64,000 nucleotides of DNA from Strongylocentrotus purpuratus (lineage: Eukaryota > Echinodermata > Echinoidea > Camarodonta > Strongylocentrotidae): NCBI RefSeq assembly GCF_000002235.5, contig NW_022145605.1, positions 38,387,141 to 38,451,140 on the forward strand. Reading direction: 5' to 3'. The position numbers were made by a program, and so were the translations under genes. The notes under the pieces are model-generated. The model did no database searches, had not been told where the DNA came from, and saw only the letters and a program-made list of their open reading frames with translations. Of the stretch, positions 33,101 to 46,000 are shown one piece after another. How positions within the stretch are numbered: the first letter of the stretch is position 1; every line of letters begins with the position of its first letter.

Positions 33101-36100
33101 CATCACCGGGAACAACCCCTCAATCAACACCAGGTAAGGTTAAGTTTTGTTAGCGGTTTAAAGATAGACACCCAATTGTATTCATAAGATTTGTGTTATA
33201 TGACTGTCATGTGGTTATTGTCCCTGTGAGCAGTTTTGAAAAATGTTCAGACCTGAAACATGTCATTTTCAAGGCTAAATATCAATTGATAACCACGTAA
33301 ATTGTGTTATATATTCTTGAATATAGGTGTATATACAATTTTATGTAAAGGAAGTTTAATGATTAAACCGAAAGTAGTTGCAGCTTGTATAAAATAATGA
33401 AAATGACAGTCTGATTTTCGATCTTTTGCTTCATGGTATCTTTCTTTCAGTTGTGACCTGTCCACTTCCTGTGGAATTCTCTGACGAACTGTCTTCTTTA
33501 TCCGGAAACTGTGTTGCTGGAAGCTCCATTGAATTTAATACAACCTGTACCTTTGAATGCCCCATAGGGTATACTTTGTCCGGTAGTGACGCTATCACTT
33601 GTCAGAGCGATGGAATTCTCTCGGCATCTCTGCCTAATTGTAATGGTAAGAGTTATGAGAACGAGTTTTGCTCCTTGATAAAAAACAAAAATAAAAGCCT
33701 TTAAATCTCAGACACTAATACTGACAACATTCTTATAGCCATAGTGTATCTACCTCGCACATGTCTAATGGTAAGATGGATCAGTCATTGAACGGTGGAA
33801 CACATGGTTTGTGGTATGAATACCTGCCTCGATTCACATATGCCACTCCAATGTAACAGGTAATTTCATTAGTACGCCAGAGCACCCAATGGAAGCTCAG
33901 GTAATCTGATGTTTCATATGATTGAAGTACATTTAATTCAAATTTAAAGACCTTCGAAAAATTCAACCAAATGTGTGAATATTACATTTCGATGTTATGC
34001 AATCCAAACATAATACACCAGTTTACGGTTGTGTGCGCCATTTTAAACAAAGCCAATGACCTAGAGGTCATGTATTTATGCGTAAATTAAGATTGCGCCC
34101 ATGCAAATTACGATGACATCACTGCCTACGCGTTGCGTTGTGCGCGCACATCATCATTTGCATGGGCGCAATCTTAATTTACGCATAAATACCACTGGTC
34201 AAATGTTATTGGCTTTGTTTCAGGGCCAATGACCCGAGGTCAACTGTCTGCGCATGCGCACTGATACAATCGTAAACTGGTGTATTCTACATGACTACAA
34301 CCAAGAATTGGAACTGTCCTTGGGTTGATTAATGAAAAGACTTTGTGAACGTTTCCTATTTATTGTAGCCTGGCAATGCGAACGCATGTATCATTGTTAT
34401 TATCATATCTTGTCTTGGCAGTTGTTATGTGTATCATCCCAGCTTTCCCGGCAAACCTCACTTATGAAAATAATACACAATGTGGTGCAGAGATGAGGAT
34501 AGACTACAACACATCGTGCATGTATGGATGTCAGCACGGATATGAACTCATTGGTAGCTCGTCTATTACGTGTCAATCTAGCGGGGCGTTGTCCGCTGAT
34601 CTACCAACTTGTGAAGGCATGTCAAACGGAAAATTCTTATCAGAAAATGCACATGATTAAGTTCAAACATCTTCGTGTTCTATTAACATAATCCAGGACT
34701 GACTGTGATAGTTCTTAATGTGTTTTTTTTTTAAATCATGTGTGCGATGTATATATTAGTTTGTTGCTTATTTAATTTTGAGTAAGAATATGGAAATTGT
34801 TAATTCATGCATAAATCTTTATGATATTGATTGAAAATTGTGTTGGGAATTTTCAAGGAAAAAGAGTATAGTTATTTGGATATCGCTATGGTACTGTTTT
34901 TAGCGCTCCTAAATATTCGATATTATTATAATCATTAACCCGTTGACTCCTGAATTATCAAATTCCCATAGAAATAACACATGGACCTCCAGGTTCCAGT
35001 AAACAATGGGTTAAGAGAGATGTCTTGTGTACTATATACACAAGATGAATATTACGTAAAAGCACCTACTGTGTTACATAATACTCTTTTTAGCGAAAGG
35101 ATCACAGTTTGAGTTGTTTGAGCAGGTTTGGATCTGGGGGGCGGGGGCCTTGCCACCGCCCGCACCCTTCCCCGTCAAAAGAAAGAAAAAGGAAATGGAA
35201 ATAGGCGAGAAAGGGAAAGAAAAAAGATGAAGAAGAAAAGAAAAGTGGAAAAAGAAGGAGATCATGGGGGTGGGCCTAAAGGGCCTTGCCTTTCCACCCC
35301 CCCCCCCCCCGGCAGCAAAGAAGGGAAGGGAAAGTGAAAGAGGAGAGAAATGAGAGGGGAAAACAAAAGGGGAACAAAAAGGAAGGAGAAAGTTTGGGGA
35401 GGTCAGATTTTTCTCGCTGGATCGGGGGCTGAATTGCTCTAGCCCTTGCTTCCGGGGGCTCTACCCCCTGGACCCTACGCCACTTATTGACCTGCCAATG
35501 TCACAAATAAGGTACCAAAATATGCTCATCTGACCGTAATTTAACGCCTTAAAACCATAAGCTTCCCGGGGCTCTGCTCCTGGACCTCATCTAGGGACCT
35601 AAGGCGGGCCCCTGAATGCTTATCTGACCGTAATAAAATGCCTAGAATCCCTGAGTTTCATGGGGCTCAGCCCTCTGGACCTCACGCCAATTAGTGACCT
35701 GCCAGTGTCATGAATAAGATATAAAAAAAATATGCTCATCTGACCGTTATTTAATGACCATACCCCTGATCTTTCGAGGGCTCCGCCCCTTGACCACCCC
35801 CTCCCAGGGTTTTTCCCCTAGACCACACGCCAAATTTCGTTACGTTCTTCATGACTGTAAAAACTTTAGCCTACCCCCACCCACCTTGAAAAACGTTCAG
35901 TGGGACTGCATGTGAGAGTGGTAATGGTCACTGCTGGTCTCCATTACATACCAATATTTGCCTCGCATGATTTCAAATTGCCTCCCCCCCCCCAAGAAAT
36001 CCTGTATTCGCGCCTGAGATTTTAACACATTTGTCCCTCTCGACCCCGGTGCAATTAGGGCATTGTTAAAACTGATGAGGCTACTCTCGGTAAAATTATA

Positions 36101-36994
36101 TATTCTACCCGTAAGCTAAATTTGCATTAATGTGTACTCATCTCTCATTATATATAGTTCCAGTCATTGACGTATGTCAAATGTTCGCACCCTGCCCAAG
36201 GGTCTCAACATGTACCGGGGTTATCGGTAGCTACTCATGTGAGTGTAACGCTGGGTACGTTACTGTAACAGATGGAATGACCACATTCACCTGTGTGAAC
36301 ATCAACGAATGTACCGGGTCACCCCCAGTGTGTGCAGGCGCGTAGCCAGAGTTTGATGTTTGGGGGGGCACATACATGTAATCGATCGAGGTCAAAAAAA
36401 GGGGTCTACAAAATTTCAACCGATCCTGGAAATTTTAGGGGGGGCACGTGCCCCCCCGTGCCCCCCCGTGGCTACGCGCCTGAGTGTGTGACAGTAACGC
36501 ATTGTGTAGCGATCTAAGTGGCAGCTACTTCTGCACCTGTATGGAGGGATTTACCGGCAATGGGACCTATTGCGAAGGTACAGTAATTACACAAAGTACA
36601 GTACTTTTTGCCATAAATATTTAAGACCACACCTCTGTAATAAATGATCTTTACAGAGTGACACAATATGTTATGTTTCTGTTTCAGGAAGAAAACAAAA
36701 TCAGTCTTAGTGAAAATAAATTGATTGATATGATGGTATCAATACTCAAATATGCACCTTGACGCTTTATATCTTAATTTCCCATTCACATACAGTCAAT
36801 TCTCTTCAGGAATTGGATACGTATTTCTTTATTAGCCCCCCCCCCCCCCCTCCAAACCAAAACATAATCATTTACTTTTTTAATTTTTATTCTATTTTAT
36901 TTTGCATTTATGTAAGTACACATTTTTTCGATAACAATAATAATATAAAGTACACAAATTATTTTTCTGACAATGAATCATAACGGCAAAAACG

Positions 36995-37025
<31 letters not shown>

Positions 37026-40000
37026 TGTTATTTTAAAAACGAAATGATAAACTGTCGTAAAAAAAAAAATCAATATCCTTAAACATTATAACCTTATATG
37101 CGGTAAAAGGACATTCATTGTAAGCAGATGGCTTGATAACACGACAGCCCGTGACAAAACTCATGAAATAGGAAAACAAACAAAACAAAACAAAATAAAA
37201 ATGGACTTTTAGAATGAATAGGAAATGGTAAAATTTTCTCCATTATATGTATGTCAGCTTAAATCAGTATCGCAGTAACAAATGTCCCCTGAAATAGTTT
37301 TCTATATATTTTTGGAAATATGACAAAAGAGAGCTAACAAATTTGGTCTACATTTTGTTGTTTATTCCCATATCGGCCCTACCCACTTTTATATAAAGTG
37401 CATGTGATCTCCTCAGAAACTGTAAATTTCTTACCATTTTGATGATTCCAGAAACTCACAACATACACTGGTATACTGTGATCATGTGCTATATACAACT
37501 TTTCCGAATCTTTTATAGGCGCTCACATGCCTGAACTAACTCAAATTTATCTTTAAATTTCATGGTTTAATTTCACCCACAGCCATTGAACCTTGTGCCC
37601 TGTCACCTTGTTTAAATGGAGGCACTTGTACCACCAGCGACGATGGAGCATCATATGTTTGCACGTGTGCAGAATCGTACATTGATGTTAATTGTAACAC
37701 TCAAGTTAGGGAGCAAGGTAAGATAGGTGCGGGCGTGAGCGTATGTGTGTGGGTGCATATGCGCATGTGTATGCCTTAGATATACAGTACCCCCACAAAA
37801 AAATCAATAAAATCAACAAAAATTCAACAAATTGAAAACAAAGGGGGATTATGAAAAAACTATGATCTATATACAAAATAGTTTATTGCTTCTCATAAAG
37901 TAGAAGTAACATGCTTTCAAATGATACCATGATTGCGCTTAATCATACCTTCATTGAGCGAAATTGTTTAAAAAAATGGCATGTCAATATCAATTCTGTT
38001 CCGTATATCCACACACATTGAACATAATTAACATGGTTCAACCGACCGTTAAAGGCATCCACACATAACTCGTTATATTTCTTACCATGTTGATGATTCC
38101 AGAAAATCATAATATAAACTTGAAAAACTGTCATCATGTGCTATACTGTAAACCTTTCCAATCTTTCTGAAGCAATCAGATGTCACAATAATTAGTTAGA
38201 ATAGCTTTCGGCTCCTGGTCATCTTCAGTTTTTATTTTGCTGACAAAATAGTCGAAGCAAAACACATATATGTGTATTTAATGTTGTTAGGGTGTGTGTA
38301 TGTGTATTTGTGTATGTATGTAGGTTTCACATGTATAAATGTCTATGCATACTTTGATTTATATTTCTATTAATATGACACCGGATTTAGTCTTGACAAA
38401 TTGTCGAAACGTATCAGTCCTTCAAGACCAAGCACACTTCATGAATTTATATCCCATACTTTTGAATAAACATTACTTCACTTAAACAACATCTACTCGT
38501 TATTACAAAATATTGTATAATACATACAAATACAGTTTTCTTTATTTATATTAAATACTTTTGAATAAACCATGCTGCTCGTGAACCATATTAACCCTTA
38601 AAGGCATCGTTTAACAATGTTAAATCTGAGATGCACGGTCCTACGTGCTACCAGTCTCTGTGATATGGTGTAATATGGAAGCCCTACAAACACATATCGA
38701 GCTTCAAAGTGATCAGGAAGTGCTTCAAAAAAGTATAAAATCTTTGAGTGACCGGTTTTACCACACTCGTTTTCCCCAATAGACTGTAGTGTTATGAAAA
38801 CCGTTGTGCAAAAGCAAACTTTGGTTTCGATTTCCAATCATAAATATCTTGATAATCAGAAAGGCGATCGGCTTGTAAAACTCATGGGGTTCCTGACTGA
38901 CCTAAAGATTTATAATTATTTTTGCAGCATGAGCTAAATAAAAGATTTTGTTTCAGAATCTGAGACAAAGTTACCGGATCCCTTTAAGTATAGATTATTT
39001 TAAGTTGTCTGGCCGGTTGGTTGAAGATCTAACAAACTGCTACCGTAGTGCCGTAGAAGAGTACAGTCAGCGACGTGCACGGGTGGGAGAACTGCAGATA
39101 TGTTCACTACATTCAGCAGTTGCTTCCCCTACTGACAACACGCCTTGCCAGCGCGTCAGTATATGGCAAAAAACCCTCATGACAATTATGGAAATACAAC
39201 AAGGAGGCCGTAAAGTCCATGGCCATAACGGGCGCAACACTCAGAGTTGCAAATTGACCAGTAAACGCATTGAAGAGGATTCTTTTGATGAATTTTTGCA
39301 GTCAAAGCCAAATGGAAGCTGTAAGATGGAGGGATGCAATAAAACTGGCCAAAAATCTGAACTAAATATTTGTACATACAATGTTAGAACCTTGAGAACC
39401 GAGGAAAGTGTAGAAAGTTTGTTGGATGAACTAGAGGGATTGAAATGGGACGTCATCGGGCTTGCTGAAACGAAGAGACAAGGACAAGGATTGACAGAAC
39501 TTAAAGGAGGCACATGTCTCTACAACAGGGGAAAAAACAGATGATGACAAAAATGCAAAAGGAATTGGATTTCTAATCCATAACAAATTTAAGGACTATG
39601 TGAAAGGAGTTAAAAGCTATTCAAACAGGGTAGCAGCCATGAAAATACAACTGACGGGAAAGGATGAAATGTGCATCATACAAGTGTATGCACTCACAAG
39701 TGATTATGATGATATAACAGTGAAGGAATTCTATGAAGATATCAATAAGGCCATTACAGACAATTCGGGTACCTACACAGTACTTATGGGTGACTTCAAC
39801 GCGAAAATCGGACAACGTGAACAAGGGGAAGAAAATACCATGGGATCATTCAGCTACGGAGAAAGAAACAGGAGAGGTGAAAGGATGATAGAATTTGCAA
39901 TGGAACATAAACTTAAAGTGACCAATACATACTTTAAGAAACACAAGAGTCGTTACTGGACCTGGAAGAGTCCAAATGGAGTTACTAAAAACCAGATAGA

Positions 40001-43000
40001 TTTCATACTTAGTAACCAGCGAGGGATAGTCAAGAACTGTGAAGTCATCACCAATGGAAATATTGCAAGTGATCATAGAATGGTCAGAGTCAATATCAGC
40101 ATCAACAAGAAACTAGCCAGGCTTAGATTCATTCAAAATAATAGGAAGACACGGATTAACATCATGAAGCTGAAGGAATGAAGGAAAAGAAAGAAGAATT
40201 CTAAAGAAAACTAAAGCTTCACAACCGATTTGATGGATTAGAGTTGGAGGATATGGATATTGATGAGCGATTTGATATGGTGACATCAGCAATGCTAGAA
40301 GAAGCCAAATCTGTAGCCCCAACTGAGAAAAGAAAGATAGTAAGATCGGAAGAAGACAAAGAAATACAGGAACTAGATCAAAGAAGAAAGGAAATACGAC
40401 TGAAAGATTCCAAGGCAACAACAGAAAAAGTGGAGTATGCAGAAATAGTCAAATTGGTGAAAAAGGAACGACGCCAAAGGAACAGACGAAAAACTTCTAA
40501 ACTCATTTTTAGAAACTCTAGAAAGCGGAAGGGGACCAAAAACAATACAAAAGATGGCAAGCAAAAAGTCTAGAATGAGCAAATTGAAGCAAAAAGATGG
40601 AAATATAACTTCTGAGAGATCGGAGATACTAGAAATATGCGCCGATTTCTACCAGGAACTTTATGGTTCAACAAAAAAACAACCGAAGGATCATATAGAT
40701 ATATCATCCAGAAAATCAGACATACCACCAATACTACAGAGAGAAGTTGAGGAAGCTGTAAACAGTATGAAGGACAACAAGGCACCGGGAAATGACGAAA
40801 TAATAAGTGATATTATCAAACATGGAGGGGAGGAGACAATCACACAGTTAATGAAACTATTCAACCAGATATTGGAAAAGAAACATATTCCAACCACTTG
40901 GAAAGAGGCAACAATAATTCTTTTATACAAGAAAGGTGACAAAGCTGATGTAAAAAACTATCGCCCTATCAGCCTTCTATCTCATCTGTACAAGATCTTC
41001 ACCAAAGTAATCCAAAATAGAATCAAAGATATATCGGACACAAATCAACCCAGAGAACAAGCAGGGTTTAGAGCTGGATTCTCAACAACAGACCACCTAC
41101 AAGCTATACATCAACTCATTGAGAAGGCAAACGAGTACCAACTTCAACTATGGATTCGTAGACCACCAGAAGGCGTTTGATTCCATCGAACACACAGACA
41201 TGTTTAATGCCCTACGAAAGATTAACATTGAAGAAGGGTATGTGCGCATCCTGGAAGATATTTACACCAACGCAGTAGCCAGAATTTACATTGATAATGA
41301 TGTATCAAGGGAGTTCAAGATCCAGAGGGGAGTCCGACAGGGAGACACATTATCTCCAAAGATATTCACAGCCACTACAGAGGAAGTATTTAAAAAGTCG
41401 CATTTAAATGGAGGAATAAATATTGATGGGGAAACACTTAATGATCTAAGATTCGCTGATGATGTGGCCTTGATCTCAACATCAACCAAAGACTTGGAAG
41501 ACCAGCTGACAGGTCTCAACAGGGAGAGCAAACATATTGGCCTAACTATGCACAAAGAGAAAACTAAATATATGACTAACTATGACACAGATGAAAACAT
41601 CGAAATAGAAGGTCGAACGTTAGAGAGAGTGAGCAGTTACAAGTATCTGGGACAAACTTTGAAAATGGAGGACACCACAAAAGAAGAAGTTATGATGAGA
41701 GTAAAAGCAGGATGGATGAACTTTGGAAGATACAAAGACATGTTGACTGATAAAAACATACCCATGTCACTAAGAAGAAGAATGTTCAACCAATGCATTC
41801 TAACAACTATGACATATGGATCAGAAACATGGTCATTGACAAAGGATCTAGAACAGAAGCTTGTGACTACTCAACGAGCTATGGAGAGAAAGATGTCGCA
41901 TTTATCTCTGCGAGACAAAATCAACCACAAAGTCATACGCCAGAAAACAAAGGTTAAAGACATCATGGAGAAAGTCAGAGAATCAAAGTGGAGATGGGCT
42001 GGGCATGTAGCAAGACTTAACGACAATAGATGGACAAATCGTTTAACAGAATGGCAACCAAGGATGGGAAATAGAAGAAGAGGAAGGCAGAAGAGAAGAT
42101 GGAGAGATGACCTAACATCATACATGGGAACGGCCGCTTGGACTAGGACAGCTAGAGACAGAAGAGAATGGAAATTTCATGAGGAGGGCTTTGTCCAACG
42201 TCTGGATGAACTATAGCCTGATAGATCGATAGATTTTAATGTTGCATAAAAATAAAAATATTTTTTAATCTATAATATTATATCACATTTTTAGAACCTC
42301 TGGCGACTCTCACCAACCCGCTGTCTCAGATGGTAGATGTAGAGGAGCGGGTCACCTTCTCCTGTTCCTTCCAGAACGCACAAAGTTACAGGTGGTACAA
42401 GGATAGCGTCCCCATCCCGGGCAGTGAGAACAGGTCCCCGTTAGTTATCAATCCAGCTCTAGCCGAGGACCAGGGATACTATTACTGCACTGCTGTCGGG
42501 GAGGATGGCACTACTGCGTCCACAGATCGAGCTTTGCTGACAGTCAACGGTTAGTTTGTAGTTGGCGAAAAGTAGCATGTGTTTGAAGAACCAAATACGA
42601 CTTTCAACTCTCCTAGTCTTATCTCCTACTTATATCTTTCTCATAATAATAATATGTTTAACTTCCATTCTTTCAAGCTGTGGATTCTTGGATGCATCAT
42701 GTCCTGTCATGTACTTAAAAATGGCCTTCAACTTTCACCTGGGTGGGCTATTTGTAGGCACCTGTACATTATGATGAACAATTACTCACAATACCTTCAT
42801 TCCCTCACACCAATAAGAAAATAATATCTTGTTCTAAGTCAGGTTTACCTTAAAGGAGATGTAATCCCTTCATTGTAACATACGTCATTATGTAGAGGGC
42901 ATTTAAAGCTAATGTAAAGTTTTGGGAATTTTCGACATATTTGGATGCCCCTGTAGATGTATTATAAGCACTAGAAAATTAAGCATCTTAAACACTTCTC

Positions 43001-46000
43001 TTTTCGAGAGATTGAATAATCAAATTACCGGTGTTCCCGGTAAATTTGAAGATATTTCAACTAGCACCTAAGGTAGCTGCGACCATGAAAATCTCAAAAC
43101 ATGCAGTTCTGGTATACAGTTTTCAAACGGTAGTAGCAAATTGGTTGATTTTAGTTTAGAAACATTGTTTTAAAGCTAAAGTAATATCAGTCTTGAGAGG
43201 GAGCTATACAACATAAGTAGTTTATTATTTACAATTTCATCACTTTAGACTCGATTTCAACCGCGACAACGATCATTGATTATTGTGAAATCGCATATGC
43301 TTCCAATATGTTCATTTGAACAATATTCATGACCCATTAGATACCAAAACTGTACGAAGTTATGATGTATTTGCCCCCTCTCTCCGCTCTAGCTCTAGCT
43401 CTGCAGCTGGCATGCATGCACTCAGCACTATCATATTTGGCGCGCGCGCGAGCATGCATTATGTAGACACAGTACATGCGATGCACATCGATATTTGGCG
43501 TTCTAAAAGTCAAGATGCCGTACCGTCAGACTTTTTTGGGAAAGCCGTTGGGAAAGAATTCCATCCTTTCCTGCTGCAAAACACCACGATTTTTTTTCTT
43601 CCAGAAATGGGCAGCAGCCGTGAAAGTACAGAAGTTTCTAAAAAGAATTTGTTTTTTAAATCCTATAACTAGTGCCGGGTAACACGGCCTTTACAGTGAC
43701 CACTTCGACGAAGTTGACTACGGGAGGATATGCGTGCAACTCGTAAGGCTTACATACAGGGACCAAGCCTCGAGATATTCTCATTTCCTGAACCGTAACA
43801 CCGTTTCGAATGCATATAGCTGCTGACCATCCTTTATAATTGTTAGTGTAATACACTACGAGTACAAAACTATGATTTTTTATTTTTCGATGATTTAAAT
43901 AGATATGCGATAGTACGAAATCTACAAACACATCGAACCCTCACAAATATCAGTAATAACGGTTTTAGAGATGGGTAATATCTAAAACTAGACATACGCA
44001 TGCATTCGTGCTCTGATCAAGCTCCCACGCGTACGCCCGAATCCCTGCCAACCAATTTTGAAAATTTATGAATCGACTCACATTAAAAAGAGATATTTAT
44101 TTTGTTACTATCATAATAATATGACAAATATAATTTATCTATAATTAAAAATAATATTTATAATTTAAAAAAAAATCTTTTTTTTTTTTGAAGATTTAAT
44201 AAGACATGCAATTATACTTAAACGTATGATTGATATAGTTTGCCAATCGTACATCCATAGCGCATTTAAGACACGATCTCCGGTGGGGACAAAAAGTATC
44301 GCGGCAGCCAGATAAAAAATGATGAATAAGATCTAATATTTTCTTAGTGATTTCAATTGACTGATATTAAATTATTCAAACCCACTCCTTTTACTTCACA
44401 AAAGTGATTCGATGGGGTAATGTAACTCCATTAATCGTTTCTATCAAAGCAAGTGCATTTTTGTAGATGCCCCAGGTGTCAATCGTGTTTCTGATACTCC
44501 ATTAAGTTATTTATATTTTGTTTAACCTGTAGCCTAATGTATATGATAGTAAATTATAACAAAAGGTTTCTATTGCTTTTAAAAAATTCGTTATGGCTTT
44601 TGTTTCATTTCCAGGAGTTGATAACTATGTAGTAATGGCGTCATTTTTGACAAAGACTTTCAACAACAGTCTTTTGGATAGAACTTCCTCATACTTTCAG
44701 CAGCTTTCAGAGGAATTAATAACTTTTGTGAGTATGATTATATATTATCTGATCTGCTGACTAACTTCCTGCTCCCTGTCATTCTAAACTATTATCTTTT
44801 GTCTAAAAATGTCTTAAAGTTAAAGTTACCATAGATAGTCTAAATTGCATTTCAATCATCTACAAATATTTTTATATCATTTATCTAAAAAGAATTCATC
44901 ATTTATTCATTCATTTATTCAGATGCAATAGATATATACAAATATACAATTTTTAGCCGGACATTACCCCCTGAGAGTGACATGTTTCATTTTACTTGTA
45001 CATGGCGTTCCAAATACATCTGTGCTTTGTTGCTTTTTGTCTCTTACTGTCAATAATAATAATAATAATAATTACAGTGCTTATATAGCGCCTAACACTT
45101 ACTTTGTCAGAAGTCTCTAAGCGCTCTACAATAATGCTGGCTTTAGCAGTGCAGCTGTTACGCGCGCCGCGTTTCAAGGAATAAATTCCTACCAGGTACC
45201 CATTTACTTCACCTGGGTGGAGTGTGGCAAATGTAGATCAATATCTTGCCAAAGGACATTAGTGCAGCGGCAGGACTCGAACCGCGGACCTTGTAATCGA
45301 CAGTCCGGCGACGTATCCACTCGACCACAACACTTCTCTGTCAAGAATATAATAACCAATTTTCCCACAAGGAAATACATTTGAATTAAATTTCGTTACA
45401 TTCAAATTTACGTTGTATAGATTAGGTTGACTGGCCGGCAATCGAATGATATTCTGTGTTGCTTTCAGATCCTGATACCTCTTCAGAATAACTTTGAAGC
45501 CACCGTTGCAGTTGGAGTGAACATCTTCTCACCTGGAAGCGTGATTGCAGAATTCGGTATCTATGTATACGATGGTTCAATACCCGATGATGAACAACTG
45601 TCCATCATCAGTTCTACAATTACAAGCCTTGCTGAGGGGAACCCTACTTTCCTTGACCCAGCTTTTGTTCAATCCTTTAGTACAGGTGAATTTTCTCATT
45701 ACAGTCAAAGTTTCCTGATAACATGATAGTCACTAGTACTTTAACGAAATCAACTCAAGGGCAATTGCAATAACCTACTGTATATCTTAAATGAATCATG
45801 TCTGGATTAGGTAATACATCATTGTAATTTTCGCGCATTTCTAATGCTGATAGACAGGGCTGTTGATTTTTTTTTCAAATAAATGCTCTTGAAGTTGCCA
45901 TCGGTTGATTTGCGATTGGTACTGATGTGTATGTTTTTTCTGTAATTTCAAGCTATTTTCCTTTTGTGTTTATGTGAAATTAATTGTTGCTCTGTCTTCA

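Larger units (their letters stand above)
31896..33340 (+). repeat. tandem array of about 310-340 bp units carrying Thr-rich exons
   Basis: About five units share an intronic core (atttgtgttctctgaatgtc, ggttattgcccctgtgagca, catttccaaagccaaacagc, ggtgtatacgcataaatcat), starting near 31896, 32215, 32526, 32848 and 33185. The first four each hold one in-frame Thr-rich exon; the fifth is partial and has none. Confidence 0.92.
42550..44614. other. aGPCR intron 12
   Basis: Holds a diverged TTAA element copy (42907-43352), a possible THAP-like remnant (43490-43730) and AT-rich sequence. No exon is supported. Confidence 0.6.

Noticed and set aside
31896..33340. CRISPR-like regular spacing
   Set aside because: Units are 310-340 bp with exons and introns in a eukaryotic gene; not a CRISPR array.
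35128..35337. Lys/Arg/Glu-rich ORF
   Set aside because: GA-rich low-complexity tract.
45262..45333. Possible tRNA gene
   Set aside because: Box A and B are present, but the acceptor stem pairs poorly and a 200-bp body follows; a SINE head fits better.
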